NCBI GenBank assembly: GCA_019658985.1
Contig: JAIFWS010000002.1
Coordinates: 1 to 26,585 of the forward strand
DNA: 26,585 bases
Source of the DNA: Candidatus Parcubacteria bacterium
GTDB lineage: Bacteria; Patescibacteriota; Minisyncoccia; Minisyncoccales; Staskawiczbacteraceae
Reading direction: 5' to 3'
Under the pieces are notes generated by a model that saw only the letters and a list, made by a program, of their open reading frames with translations, ran no database searches and was not told the DNA's origin. The position numbers were made by a program, and so were the translations under genes. Below, in pieces: positions 6,317-13,645 of the stretch. The first letter of the stretch is position 1. Each line of letters opens with the position of its first letter.

Positions 6317-6403
6317 TTAGAACCAAATTCCCAACAGGGCGGCCATCGCCAAGACTAGGACTATCGCTCCGAGGGCCATGATTCCCTGTAGTGCTGCTGG
6401 CAT
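6317..6403 (-). CDS. 28-residue single-span membrane peptide
   Basis: A minus-strand small gene of 28 codons. The product begins MPAALQGIM and continues as an almost unbroken run of Ala, Leu, Ile, Val, Met and Gly to the C-terminal GIWF, so nearly the whole peptide is one predicted transmembrane helix with no charged residue. The evidence is its setting: a near-perfect SD (AAAGGAGGTG) 5 bp before ATG, a TTGACA-type promoter upstream and an intrinsic terminator just after the TAA. It stands alone, inverted, between rplC and rplD. The family is not recognised. It could be a membrane-complex accessory peptide or a toxin-like peptide; nothing in the sequence decides. Confidence 0.75.
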   Translation of the reverse strand: MPAALQGIMALGAIVLVLAMAALLGIWF

Positions 6404-6428
6404 GTTTTCACCTCCTTTCTTAGCTTAA

Positions 6429-6457
6429 GTAATATAATAATAAATCATATTTGTCAA
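6429..6457 (-). promoter_or_regulatory. Promoter of the 28-residue gene
   Basis: On the minus strand there is a perfect TTGACA (6457-6452). The -10 is TATTAC (6434-6429) with a 17-bp spacer, or TATATT (6436-6431) with 15. Transcription would begin near 6422, about 20 nt before the start codon, leaving room for the SD. Confidence 0.65.
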
Positions 6458-6461
6458 TCAT

Positions 6462-6490
6462 CGTTCAAAATTTGTTACAAATTTCGAACG
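6462..6490. promoter_or_regulatory. Inverted repeat between the small gene and rplD
   Basis: CGTTCAAAATTTG (6462-6474), TTA, CAAATTTCGAACG (6478-6490): 13-bp arms with one mismatch. It lies 4 bp upstream of the minus-strand -35 box and 27 bp before the rplD start, between diverging genes. It could be a regulator's operator or an rplD leader hairpin. No promoter for rplD could be placed with confidence here. Confidence 0.5.
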
Positions 6491-6517
6491 AGGGCTGAGA
6501 AAGCCTAAATTTATATC

Positions 6518-7147
6518 ATGAAGATCGCAGTATACAACCAAACAGGAAAAGAGGCAGGTGAAATGACTTTGCCAAAAGAAATCTTTGAAGTTCCGATGAA
6601 CGCTGATTTGGTGCACCAGGTCTTGATTTCCCAAACTGCAAACATGAGGCAAGTCGGAGCCCACACTCAGACCAGGGGCGAAGTTCGCGGAGGAGGAAGG
6701 AAGCCTTGGAGACAGAAAGGAACCGGACGTGCCCGCCATGGATCTACCCGATCTCCAATCTGGAAGGGCGGAGGAGTTTCCGGCGGACCAAGAAACGACA
6801 AAAATTATTCCAAAACCGTTCCGTCAAAAATGAAGAGGAAGGCTTTGTTCATGGTGCTTTCAGAAAAAGCCAAGAATAATTTATTGGTAGTAATGGACAG
6901 CATGGAAATCGCCAAGCCAAAGACCAAAGAAATAGCGGCAGCTATGAATAAATTGCCGATCAAGGCAAATAGCCGGTTGGTAGCCTATAATTCAAAAGAT
7001 AAGAATATGTTTTTGGCCGCGCGGAATATCAAAAAGACCGGCGTGTCGGAAGCAAGGAATTTGAATGTGGTAGACTTGCTGAATTATAAATATCTGTTGA
7101 TTTCAAAAGAAGGAATACAAGAATTAGAAAAAACATTTGTTAAATAG
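6518..7147 (+). CDS. rplD: 50S ribosomal protein L4 (uL4)
   Basis: Binds 23S rRNA domain I and lines the exit tunnel; in E. coli it also represses the S10 operon. 209 residues, normal length. The tunnel loop is clear: RGGGRKPWRQKGTGRARHGS followed by TRSPIWKGGGVSGGPR. The start ATG 6518 matches the family N-terminus (MKIAVYNQTG) and has no SD. It is cut off from rplC by 330 bp holding an inverted gene, so it probably has its own start of transcription. From here to rplO the genes run nearly without gaps. Confidence 0.98.
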   Translation: MKIAVYNQTGKEAGEMTLPKEIFEVPMNADLVHQVLISQTANMRQVGAHTQTRGEVRGGGRKPWRQKGTGRARHGSTRSPIWKGGGVSGGPRNDKNYSKTVPSKMKRKALFMVLSEKAKNNLLVVMDSMEIAKPKTKEIAAAMNKLPIKANSRLVAYNSKDKNMFLAARNIKKTGVSEARNLNVVDLLNYKYLLISKEGIQELEKTFVK

Positions 7148-7149
7148 AC

Positions 7150-7575
7150 ATGGCATTACTAGATTTCCTAAAAAATAAAGACGAGAAAGAGAAGGCCAAG
7201 AAAGCAGCTCCGAAAAAAGCTCCAGTAGCTTCAGTTGCAAAGGAAGTTAAAAAGGCTGAACCCGCTGCCGCTCCTAAGAGCTCCAGCGTGGCGAAGAAAA
7301 CATTTTCTTATACCGCCATTAAAGAACCGCATATTTCTGAAAAAGCCAATGATCTTTCAGCAGATAACAAATACACGTTCAAAGTATCCAGCAATACCAA
7401 TAAATTAGAAATTAAAAAATCAGTGGAAGGATTGTACGGGGTTTCAGTATTGGATGTGAACATTATCAAAAGCCCAACCAAAAAAAGGAGACTGGGAAGG
7501 ACTGAAGGTTTTAAAAAAGCATTTACCAAGGCCGTCGTTACTGTTAAGGAAGGCCAGAAAATAGATATCTTCTAA
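7150..7575 (+). CDS. rplW: 50S ribosomal protein L23 (uL23) with N-terminal extension
   Basis: Sits at the tunnel exit, where trigger factor and SRP dock. The L23 fold occupies about residues 52-141 (from YTAIKEPHISEKAND, with VDVNIIKSP-like and KKAVVTV-like strands, here VLDVNIIKSPTKKRR and TKAVVTVKEGQKIDIF). The first 50 residues are an added Lys/Ala/Pro/Val-rich segment, mostly disordered in appearance. ATG 7150 is 2 nt after the rplD stop and has no SD, so translation is probably coupled. Because L23 lies at the exit, the extension could project near nascent chains; that is inference. Confidence 0.97.
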   Translation: MALLDFLKNKDEKEKAKKAAPKKAPVASVAKEVKKAEPAAAPKSSSVAKKTFSYTAIKEPHISEKANDLSADNKYTFKVSSNTNKLEIKKSVEGLYGVSVLDVNIIKSPTKKRRLGRTEGFKKAFTKAVVTVKEGQKIDIF

Positions 7576-7576
7576 C

Positions 7577-8407
7577 ATGAAAGTATATAAACCAACAACT
7601 CCATCGAGGCGCGGGATGACAGGAATTGATTTTTCGTTGCTTACAAAAAAGAAATCAGAAAAGTCTTTAACCAAATATGTCCGCCGGTCTAATGGAAGGT
7701 CAAAAGCTTCCGGAAGGATCACGACCCGCCACAAAGGAGGAGGAGTGAAAAAGTTATACCGGATCATTGAATTTTCACAGACCAAAATGGATATGCCTGC
7801 TATGGTTATTGCTTTGGAATACGATCCAAACAGGACCGGTTTTATCGCTTTGATTGAATACGCTGATAAAACAAAGCAATATATCATCGCTCCGCAGGGA
7901 TTGAAAGTCGGCGACAGCATTGTGTTTGCCGAAAACGCTCCATTAACTCCAGGAAATCGGTTAAGACTGAAGAATATTTTAGTAGGAACCAGCGTTTATA
8001 ACATTGAACTTGAACCAGGACGCGGCGGAATTTTAGTTCGCTCAGCAGGAAACGCCGCACAGGTATTGGCCCAGGAACACGGATTTACCAATTTGAAAAT
8101 GCCTTCAAGTGAAGTACGGAAAGTAAAAGATGAATGTTTCGCAACGGTTGGAATGGTTTCCAATCCTGAAAATAGATTTTATCGAGTAGGAAAAGCCGGA
8201 AAGTCCAGGTTGAAAGGAAGAAGGCCGCATGTTCGAGGATCTGCCATGAACCCGGTAGACCATCCGCACGGAGGAGGAGAAGGAAGACAGCCGATCGGAT
8301 TGAAACATCCGAAGACCCCATGGGGTTTGCCGGCATTGGGAGTTAAGACCCGCAGGAGAAAGAAATGGACGAATAAATATATCATTAGCCGAAGAAAGAA
8401 GAAATAA
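7577..8407 (+). CDS. rplB: 50S ribosomal protein L2 (uL2)
   Basis: Needed for subunit joining and peptidyl-transferase activity. 276 residues, full length. The N-terminal MKVYKPTTPSRRGMT, the GRITTRHKGGGVKK rRNA-binding segment and the highly conserved MNPVDHPHGGGEGR loop near residue 230, with its key His, are all present, as is the basic C-terminus. It starts 1 nt after the rplW stop codon, without SD. Confidence 0.99.
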   Translation: MKVYKPTTPSRRGMTGIDFSLLTKKKSEKSLTKYVRRSNGRSKASGRITTRHKGGGVKKLYRIIEFSQTKMDMPAMVIALEYDPNRTGFIALIEYADKTKQYIIAPQGLKVGDSIVFAENAPLTPGNRLRLKNILVGTSVYNIELEPGRGGILVRSAGNAAQVLAQEHGFTNLKMPSSEVRKVKDECFATVGMVSNPENRFYRVGKAGKSRLKGRRPHVRGSAMNPVDHPHGGGEGRQPIGLKHPKTPWGLPALGVKTRRRKKWTNKYIISRRKKK

Positions 8408-8416
8408 TCAACCAAC

Positions 8417-8755
8417 ATGTCAAGAAGTTCAAAGAAAGGCCCTTTCATTGACCCGAGGTTAATGGAAAAATTAGGCAAGGTAAGGAAGGGCGACAAAGTC
8501 ATTATTAAAACATGGTCACGCCATTCTACAATCTCACCGGAGATGGTTGGTTTTACGTTCGGCGTGCATAATGGAAAGGAATTTGTCCCGGTATTTGTTT
8601 CAGAAGACATGGTAGGGCATAAATTAGGAGAGTTTTCCGCAACAACGAAATTCGGCCGGCATGGAGGAAAGATGCAGAAAGGAATGGATCAGGCAGCGGA
8701 AGCCAGCGCTTCAGCAAAAGTAGCCGAAGTTAAAAAACCCGCACCAAAAAAATAA
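8417..8755 (+). CDS. rpsS: 30S ribosomal protein S19 (uS19)
   Basis: 30S head protein that contacts S13 and the A-site tRNA. The conserved core runs from MSRSSKKGPFID through TWSRHSTISPEMVG to HKLGEFSATTKFGRH. With 112 residues it is about 20 longer than E. coli S19 (92), owing to an Ala/Lys/Pro-rich C-terminal tail after the core. It starts 9 nt after rplB, without SD. Confidence 0.98.
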   Translation: MSRSSKKGPFIDPRLMEKLGKVRKGDKVIIKTWSRHSTISPEMVGFTFGVHNGKEFVPVFVSEDMVGHKLGEFSATTKFGRHGGKMQKGMDQAAEASASAKVAEVKKPAPKK

Positions 8756-8764
8756 CATACAAAC

Positions 8765-9226
8765 ATGCAAGTTAAAGTCCAGTTAAACAATTTAAGAACG
8801 ACACCAAGGAAGTCACGCCAAGTGATTGATTTGATCCGCAACAAAAGCGTGGCCCAAGCCCGCGCCCTGTTGGAATTTACCGTAAAGCGGTCAAGCGAGC
8901 CGGTGCTCAAGTTGCTTAACAGCGCGGTAGCCACAGCGGTGAACGATTTGAAATTAGAAGAATCAAACCTGACCATTTTTGCCGTAACGGTTGATGAAGG
9001 TCCGAAATTGAAGAGGTCTTTCCCGATGAGCCGCGGACGCGCTTATCCGATTTTAAAAAGAACTTCCCATATCACCTTGATTTTAAGCGAAATCAAACCG
9101 ACTGATGCGCCAAAGCCCGTAAAAGCAGAAGCCAAGAAAGAAACAAAGCCGGCAGCAGAAAAACCGGTTAAAGCCGCAAAAGCGCCAAAAGTTTCAAAAG
9201 CAAAAAAAGCTAATACTAAAAAGTAA
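8765..9226 (+). CDS. rplV: 50S ribosomal protein L22 (uL22) with C-terminal tail
   Basis: Its long beta hairpin lines the exit tunnel constriction, a macrolide-linked site. The core spans about residues 1-111, with LRTTPRKSRQVIDLIR near the start and GPKLKRSFPMSRGRAYPI then LKRTSHITLILSE as the hairpin and end. About 42 further residues are a Lys/Ala/Pro-rich low-complexity tail absent from E. coli L22 (110 residues). The hairpin tip differs from E. coli (SFPMSRGRAYP against IMPRAKGRADR). It starts 9 nt after rpsS and is followed 2 nt later by rpsC. Confidence 0.98.
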   Translation: MQVKVQLNNLRTTPRKSRQVIDLIRNKSVAQARALLEFTVKRSSEPVLKLLNSAVATAVNDLKLEESNLTIFAVTVDEGPKLKRSFPMSRGRAYPILKRTSHITLILSEIKPTDAPKPVKAEAKKETKPAAEKPVKAAKAPKVSKAKKANTKK

Positions 9227-9228
9227 TC

Positions 9229-9906
9229 ATGTCACATAAAGTCCACCCAAAATCATTTAGAATCAAGGGAGTAGAAGACTGGAATGTCCGCGGTTTTTAC
9301 GGCAAAAAAATGCCATTATACCTGGAAGAGGACGTATTGATTAAAGACCTTTTGAGGAAAGTATTGATTGAAGCTTCGGTTTCACAGATTGAAATCGAGC
9401 ACTCCGCCAATAAAATAAACATTATCATCGAATCCGCACGGCCAGGAATCATTATCGGACGGGGAGGCCAGGGAGTGGAGACATTGAAAAAGATGATTTT
9501 GTCGAAAATGGAGAAAAAGGTATTTTCCGGAGAACGGCTGAAGGATTCGAAAAAGCCACGGGAAATTAAAATCGACATAAGGGAAATCAAGAATCCATGG
9601 ATTTCAGCCGAATTGGTTGGCCAGTGGGTTGCCCAGCAATTGGAAAAGAGGATTCCTTTCAGGCAAGTATTGAAAATGGGTTTGGAAAGGGTTTCGCAGA
9701 ATAAAGAAGTGAAGGGGGCGAGGATTGAAGTTAACGGAAGATTGAACGGAGTGGAAATCGCCAGAAAAGAATGGTTAAAGAGCGGCCGGTTGCCATTGCA
9801 GACATTGAGAGCCGATATTGATTACGCAAAACAGCAGGCATTTTGTACGTACGGGGTGATTGGAATCAAAATCTGGCTTTATAAAGGGGAAAAATTCAAC
9901 AAATAA
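9229..9906 (+). CDS. rpsC: 30S ribosomal protein S3 (uS3)
   Basis: Lines the mRNA entry channel together with S4 and S5. 225 residues, close to E. coli (233). An N-terminal SHKVHPKSFRIKG, a KH domain with the GxxG loop IIGRGGQGVE near residue 78, and the C-terminal S3 domain (RKEWLKSGRLPLQTLRADI, then YGVIGIKIWLYKG) are in the usual order. No extension is present, unlike several neighbours. Confidence 0.98.
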   Translation: MSHKVHPKSFRIKGVEDWNVRGFYGKKMPLYLEEDVLIKDLLRKVLIEASVSQIEIEHSANKINIIIESARPGIIIGRGGQGVETLKKMILSKMEKKVFSGERLKDSKKPREIKIDIREIKNPWISAELVGQWVAQQLEKRIPFRQVLKMGLERVSQNKEVKGARIEVNGRLNGVEIARKEWLKSGRLPLQTLRADIDYAKQQAFCTYGVIGIKIWLYKGEKFNK

Positions 9907-9927
9907 TTTAGAAATTAGGAAACAGAC

Positions 9928-10344
9928 ATGACATTATTAATGCCCAAAAAAGTAAAGCACCGCAAGTGGCACAAAGGCGTGACCAAAGGAGTGGAAACGC
10001 GCGCCGCTGAGTTGGCTTTCGGCAGTTTTGGATTAAAAGCCATGGGCACTAAGTGGATTACCGCACGGCAGCTTGAAGCAGCACGAAGGCATATTATCCG
10101 ATACATGAAAAAAGGTGGAAAGCTTTGGGTGAGGATCTTCCCCGATAAGCCAGTGACTTCAAAAGGAGAAGAAGTGCCATTGGGAGGAGGAAAAGGAGGA
10201 GTGCACCACTATGTATACCCGATCAGACCAGGAAGGATTATTTTTGAAATTGAGGGACTGAAAGAAGATGTCGCGCGCGAAGCTTTCAAAGGGGCAAGCA
10301 TTAAATTACCGATTAAAACCAAATTCATTAAACGGGAGATTTAA
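9928..10344 (+). CDS. rplP: 50S ribosomal protein L16 (uL16)
   Basis: Binds the 23S A-site region and helps place tRNA. 138 residues (E. coli 136). The family core starts MPKKVKHRKWHKG; the annotated ATG 9928 adds four residues (MTLL), while ATG 9940 would give the standard start. AGGAAAC 10 nt upstream of 9928 is a weak SD and supports the longer form slightly. ITARQLEAARR and KLWVRIFPDKPVT, including the Arg that some bacteria hydroxylate, are present, as is the REAFKGASIKLPIKTKFI end. Confidence 0.98.
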   Translation: MTLLMPKKVKHRKWHKGVTKGVETRAAELAFGSFGLKAMGTKWITARQLEAARRHIIRYMKKGGKLWVRIFPDKPVTSKGEEVPLGGGKGGVHHYVYPIRPGRIIFEIEGLKEDVAREAFKGASIKLPIKTKFIKREI

Positions 10345-10346
10345 AT

Positions 10347-10535
10347 ATGAAGACTGAAGAATTACGGAAAAAAAATATCACCGAATTGAAAAAGACAGCT
10401 GGAGAATTGTCCAAACAGCTTTCCGATTTGAGGTTCAAACTTTCAGCCAACCAGTTAAAGAACGTGAAGGAAATGCATAACACCAAGAAAGAAATCGCCC
10501 GGGTTTTGACTATTATTAACGAGTTGCAGAAATAA
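10347..10535 (+). CDS. rpmC: 50S ribosomal protein L29 (uL29)
   Basis: Small two-helix protein near the tunnel exit, beside L23. 62 residues, normal length. The pattern ELRKKNITELKKTAGELSKQ, DLRFKLSANQLKN and KKEIARVLTIINE matches the family. It starts 2 nt after rplP. GGGAG at 10334-10338, inside rplP, could act as a weak SD. Confidence 0.96.
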   Translation: MKTEELRKKNITELKKTAGELSKQLSDLRFKLSANQLKNVKEMHNTKKEIARVLTIINELQK

Positions 10536-10536
10536 C

Positions 10537-10770
10537 ATGCCAAAAAAGAAATTAACCGGAATCGTGGTTTCCGACAAAATGGCAAAGACCGTGGTGGTTT
10601 CAGTTGAAAGGATGATTGAGCACCCAAAATATAAGCGAAGGTACAAGAGCCACAAGAAATACAAGGCCCACGATGAAAATAAAGAATATAAAGTAGGGGA
10701 TACCGTAGTAATTGAAGAGACAAACCCAATCAGCAAAGATAAGAAATTTAAAGTAATCGCAAAGGTATAA
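10537..10770 (+). CDS. rpsQ: 30S ribosomal protein S17 (uS17)
   Basis: Early-binding OB-fold protein on the 30S body. 77 residues (E. coli 84). LTGIVVSDKMAKTVVVSVER and the KYKVHDE-like strand (here KYKAHDENKEYKVGD), with ETNPISKDKKFKV at the end, are diagnostic. It starts one base after the rpmC stop. Confidence 0.97.
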   Translation: MPKKKLTGIVVSDKMAKTVVVSVERMIEHPKYKRRYKSHKKYKAHDENKEYKVGDTVVIEETNPISKDKKFKVIAKV

Positions 10771-10791
10771 ATTCAAGTCTAAAAACCAAGT

Positions 10792-11160
10792 ATGATACAG
10801 CCAAGATCAATGTTAACAGTGGCCGATAACTCAGGGGCGAGGATCCTCCAGTGTATTAATGTACCCGGCGGAACCCGCAAGCGCTATGCGCAGCTGGGAG
10901 ATATTATCGTCGGAACCGTAAAGAAAGCCGATCCAAGAAAGATCGTAAAGAAACACGAAGTGGTTAAAGCTGTTATCATCAGGCAGAAAAAAGAATTCAG
11001 GCGCGCAGACGGATCATATATCAGGTTTGATGACAACGCCGTAGTTATTTTAGGAGAAGAAAAATTACCAAAAGGAGGACGTGTGTTCGGCCCATGCGCT
11101 AAAGAAGTAAAAGATAAAGGTTTTGACAAAATTGCCATGATGGCGACAGAGTTACTTTAA
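10792..11160 (+). CDS. rplN: 50S ribosomal protein L14 (uL14)
   Basis: Forms intersubunit bridges with 16S rRNA and is also the docking site of silencing factor RsfS. 122 residues, the standard length. MIQPRSMLTVADNSGAR, the GDIIVGTVKKADP strand and FGPCAKEVKDKGFDKIAMMA are characteristic. No SD; it follows rpsQ after 21 nt. Confidence 0.98.
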   Translation: MIQPRSMLTVADNSGARILQCINVPGGTRKRYAQLGDIIVGTVKKADPRKIVKKHEVVKAVIIRQKKEFRRADGSYIRFDDNAVVILGEEKLPKGGRVFGPCAKEVKDKGFDKIAMMATELL

Positions 11161-11169
11161 AATACGACT

Positions 11170-11475
11170 ATGAAGTTAAAAAAAGGCGACAACGTATTAA
11201 TCATTTCCGGAAAAGACAAGGGCAGGACTGCCAAGATTTTGAAGTCCCTGGTAAAGGAGAAGATGATTTTGGTTGAAGGGATTAATATGAAGCGCAAGCA
11301 CGTAAAACCGAAGAAAGAAGGGGAGAAAGGACAGGTCGTCCCGGTACCGGCTCCGATGCAGATTTCCAATGTGAAGCTGGTTTGCCCGAAGTGCGGCAAA
11401 GCTACCCGCGTAGGTTATAAAATTGAAAACGGAAAGAAAAACAGGATTTGCAAAAAGTGCCAATCGCAAATTTAA
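11170..11475 (+). CDS. rplX: 50S ribosomal protein L24 (uL24), zinc-binding form
   Basis: Assembly initiator near the tunnel exit. 101 residues. The KOW motif is at the N-terminus (KKGDNVLIISGKDKGRTAKI). The C-terminal segment carries four Cys (C72, C75, C94, C97) as CPKCG and CKKC, giving the zinc-ribbon form found in many bacteria. It lies 9 nt after rplN. Confidence 0.98.
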   Translation: MKLKKGDNVLIISGKDKGRTAKILKSLVKEKMILVEGINMKRKHVKPKKEGEKGQVVPVPAPMQISNVKLVCPKCGKATRVGYKIENGKKNRICKKCQSQI

Positions 11476-11484
11476 CAAACAGAC

Positions 11485-12069
11485 ATGGAAAAGCTACAAG
11501 AAAAATACAATAAAGTCATAATCCCGGCGATGCAAAAGAAATTCGGATATAAAAATCCGATGGCGGTTCCCCATATCACCAAAGTCACCTTGAATAGCTC
11601 ATTTGGAAAGGCCACCGCTACCAAGACCTCAGGGGAGAGGGAAAAAGTGCAGAAGCTTATTATGGCTGACATGGCATTGATTGCAGGACAGGCTCCACGA
11701 TTGGTAAAATCAAAGAAATCAATCGCGGGATTTAAATTGAGGGAAGGATTGGAAATCGCCGCCATGGTTACCTTGAGGAAACAGAGAATGTGGGACTTTT
11801 TGGAAAGATTCATTTACCTCTCACTGCCACGGTCCCGCGACTTCCAGGGGCTGAACCCAAAGTCAATCGACCAGAGGGGAAACATGAATATCGGATTCCG
11901 GGAGCACATTTTATTCCCTGAAATTTTCGTTGAAAAAGAAAAAACCATTTTCGGATTAGAAATCACCATTTCTACCAATGCCAAAAGCAGGGAAGAAGGA
12001 TTGGAATTATTCACCCTATTGGGATTGCCGTTAAAAAAAGATAAAAAAGAAGAAAAAATTAATTCATAA
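11485..12069 (+). CDS. rplE: 50S ribosomal protein L5 (uL5)
   Basis: Binds 5S rRNA in the central protuberance and contacts P-site tRNA. 194 residues (E. coli 179); the extra length is mostly a Lys/Glu-rich C-terminus (KKDKKEEKINS). Conserved parts are the KVTLNSSFGKA segment near residue 35, FLERFIYLSLPRSRDFQGL and the C-terminal GLEITISTNAKSREEG. Confidence 0.98.
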   Translation: MEKLQEKYNKVIIPAMQKKFGYKNPMAVPHITKVTLNSSFGKATATKTSGEREKVQKLIMADMALIAGQAPRLVKSKKSIAGFKLREGLEIAAMVTLRKQRMWDFLERFIYLSLPRSRDFQGLNPKSIDQRGNMNIGFREHILFPEIFVEKEKTIFGLEITISTNAKSREEGLELFTLLGLPLKKDKKEEKINS

Positions 12070-12071
12070 TT

Positions 12072-12257
12072 ATGGCTAAGACATCACAAGAAGCAAAAGC
12101 AAAAATGAAACCGAAGTTCCCTTCCCGCTTGCAGAGGCGCTGCTTTAAGTGCGGCCGGAGACATGGTTTCATGCGGAAATTCGGACTGTGCAGGATTTGC
12201 TTCCGCGAATTAGCCAATAAAGGAGAAATCCCAGGAGTAACAAAATCATCCTGGTAA
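12072..12257 (+). CDS. rpsN: 30S ribosomal protein S14, zinc (type Z) form
   Basis: Late-assembling protein of the 30S head. 61 residues, the length of the zinc-binding form. Ligands C24, C27, C40 and C43 are all present (RCFKCGRRHGF and GLCRICFREL), followed by the GEIPGVTKSSW end. It starts 2 nt after rplE. A gap of 42 bp with an A-rich leader separates it from rpsH. Confidence 0.98.
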   Translation: MAKTSQEAKAKMKPKFPSRLQRRCFKCGRRHGFMRKFGLCRICFRELANKGEIPGVTKSSW

Positions 12258-12299
12258 TCAATAAAAAGATAACGTTAATTTAATACATTTTACACAACA

Positions 12300-12689
12300 A
12301 TGACTGACCCAATATCGGACATGTTAAATCAAATACGGAATGCCGAAGCGGTTGCGAAACCAGAGGTTTTGCTGCCTTTTTCAAACCTGAAAAACGAGAT
12401 TGGAATGATTTTGTCCAAAGAAGGTTTTGTTGGGGATGTGAAGAAAGTGGCCAAAGACAAGAGCAAATTACTGAAGGTAGTATTGAAGTACGATAGCGGA
12501 ATTCCAGCCATTGAAGGCGCCAAGAGGGTTTCAAAGCCAGGACAGCGCATTTACGTAAAGAACAGCGAGATCAAGAAAGTAAGAGGAGGATTCGGAATAT
12601 CCATTATTTCAACGCCAAAAGGATTGATGACCGGCATGGAAGCCAAAAAAGCCCGATTAGGAGGAGAAGTGCTCCTGGAAGTGTGGTAA
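12300..12689 (+). CDS. rpsH: 30S ribosomal protein S8 (uS8)
   Basis: Key organiser of the 16S central domain; in E. coli it also represses the spc operon. 129 residues, the standard length. DPISDMLNQIRNAEAV at the start and the GGFGISIISTPKGLMTG, then AKKARLGGEVLLEVW end are diagnostic. No SD. A promoter directly after its stop codon starts the next group. Confidence 0.98.
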   Translation: MTDPISDMLNQIRNAEAVAKPEVLLPFSNLKNEIGMILSKEGFVGDVKKVAKDKSKLLKVVLKYDSGIPAIEGAKRVSKPGQRIYVKNSEIKKVRGGFGISIISTPKGLMTGMEAKKARLGGEVLLEVW

Positions 12690-12690
12690 C

Positions 12691-12719
12691 TTGAAATAAG
12701 GAGGAAAATAGAATACAAT
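12691..12719 (+). promoter_or_regulatory. Internal promoter before rplF
   Basis: TTGAAA (12691-12696), exactly 17 bp, TACAAT (12714-12719). Transcription would start near 12726 and leave only about 9 nt before ATG 12735. An AAGGAGG (12698-12704) lies inside the spacer, too far from any start codon to act as an SD. The promoter would add expression of rplF-rplR-rpsE-rplO-secY. Confidence 0.6.
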
Positions 12720-12734
12720 AATACATCAACTAAT

Positions 12735-13286
12735 ATGTCAAGGATAGGTAAAAAAGTAATTGAAGTCCCGGCAGCAGTCAAAGTGGCTCTGGAAGGCGAG
12801 ACTCTGAAAGTGACCGGCCCTAAGGGGGAATTGACGTTGCCGATGCACCGGGAGGTTAAAATGACCCAGGAAAACGGCAAAGTTTCAGTTGCTCCAAGAA
12901 AAGAAAGCGCTGATAAGAAAGCCAAAGCGATTTGGGGATTATACCGCGCCTTGATTGCCAATATGGTACAGGGAGTCAACACCGGATTTGAAAAGAAGCT
13001 GGAAATTGAAGGGGTTGGATTTAAAGCGGCCGTGACCGGCGATGAATTGGTATTGAATTTGGGATTTGTAAACCCGGTGAAAATCAAAAAGCCGGAAGGG
13101 ATTAATTTCCTCGTAGAAAAGAACGTGATCACCGTTTCCGGAATTTCCAAACAGGCAGTAGGGGAAATCGCCGCCATTATCAGAAAAGCCAAAAAAGCCG
13201 AACCATACAAGGGAAAGGGAATTAAATACCAGGGCGAAAAGATCAGGAGAAAAGAAGGAAAGAAAGTAGTAGCAACCAAAAAATAA
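12735..13286 (+). CDS. rplF: 50S ribosomal protein L6 (uL6)
   Basis: Two-domain protein near the GTPase centre. 183 residues (E. coli 177). SRIGKKVIEVPAAVKVALEG starts domain 1. Domain 2 ends with KKAEPYKGKGIKYQGEKIRR, the family signature, followed by a basic tail. Start ATG 12735 lies about 9 nt after the predicted start of transcription, so its leader is very short. Confidence 0.98.
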   Translation: MSRIGKKVIEVPAAVKVALEGETLKVTGPKGELTLPMHREVKMTQENGKVSVAPRKESADKKAKAIWGLYRALIANMVQGVNTGFEKKLEIEGVGFKAAVTGDELVLNLGFVNPVKIKKPEGINFLVEKNVITVSGISKQAVGEIAAIIRKAKKAEPYKGKGIKYQGEKIRRKEGKKVVATKK

Positions 13287-13292
13287 ACTATC

Positions 13293-13637
13293 ATGTTGAA
13301 GAAACAATTAAAACGCCAAAGGGTCCACAAGAAAATCCGGTCAGAAATGTCTGGTACTGCCGTCCGCCCTCGATTAGCTGTTTTCCGCTCCAGCCAGCAT
13401 ATTTATGCCCAGTTGGTTGATGACGAGAATGCAAAGGTGCTTGCCCAGGTAAATGATGTTAAGATGAAGACGAAAGGAAACAAAACCGCCAAGTCAATGG
13501 AAGTGGGAAAATTAATTGCCAAAGAAGCGCTTGCCAAGAAAATTGAAAAAGTTGTGTTTGACCGCGCCGGTTATATTTTCCATGGCAGGGTGAAAGCCGT
13601 AGCTGATGGAGCTCGCGAAGGCGGTCTTAAATTTTAA
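13293..13637 (+). CDS. rplR: 50S ribosomal protein L18 (uL18)
   Basis: Delivers 5S rRNA to the central protuberance. 114 residues (E. coli 117). The RPRLAVFRSSQHIYAQLVDD core and the FDRAGYIFHGRVKAVADGAR end, then EGGLKF, identify it. Six nt after rplF, no SD. Confidence 0.98.
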   Translation: MLKKQLKRQRVHKKIRSEMSGTAVRPRLAVFRSSQHIYAQLVDDENAKVLAQVNDVKMKTKGNKTAKSMEVGKLIAKEALAKKIEKVVFDRAGYIFHGRVKAVADGAREGGLKF

Positions 13638-13645
13638 TTAATATT

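Noticed and set aside
12551..13330. A 259-codon open frame on the minus strand opposite rpsH-rplF
   Set aside because: It lies wholly across rpsH, rplF and their gap, has no SD or known motif, and is explained by codon bias of the sense genes.
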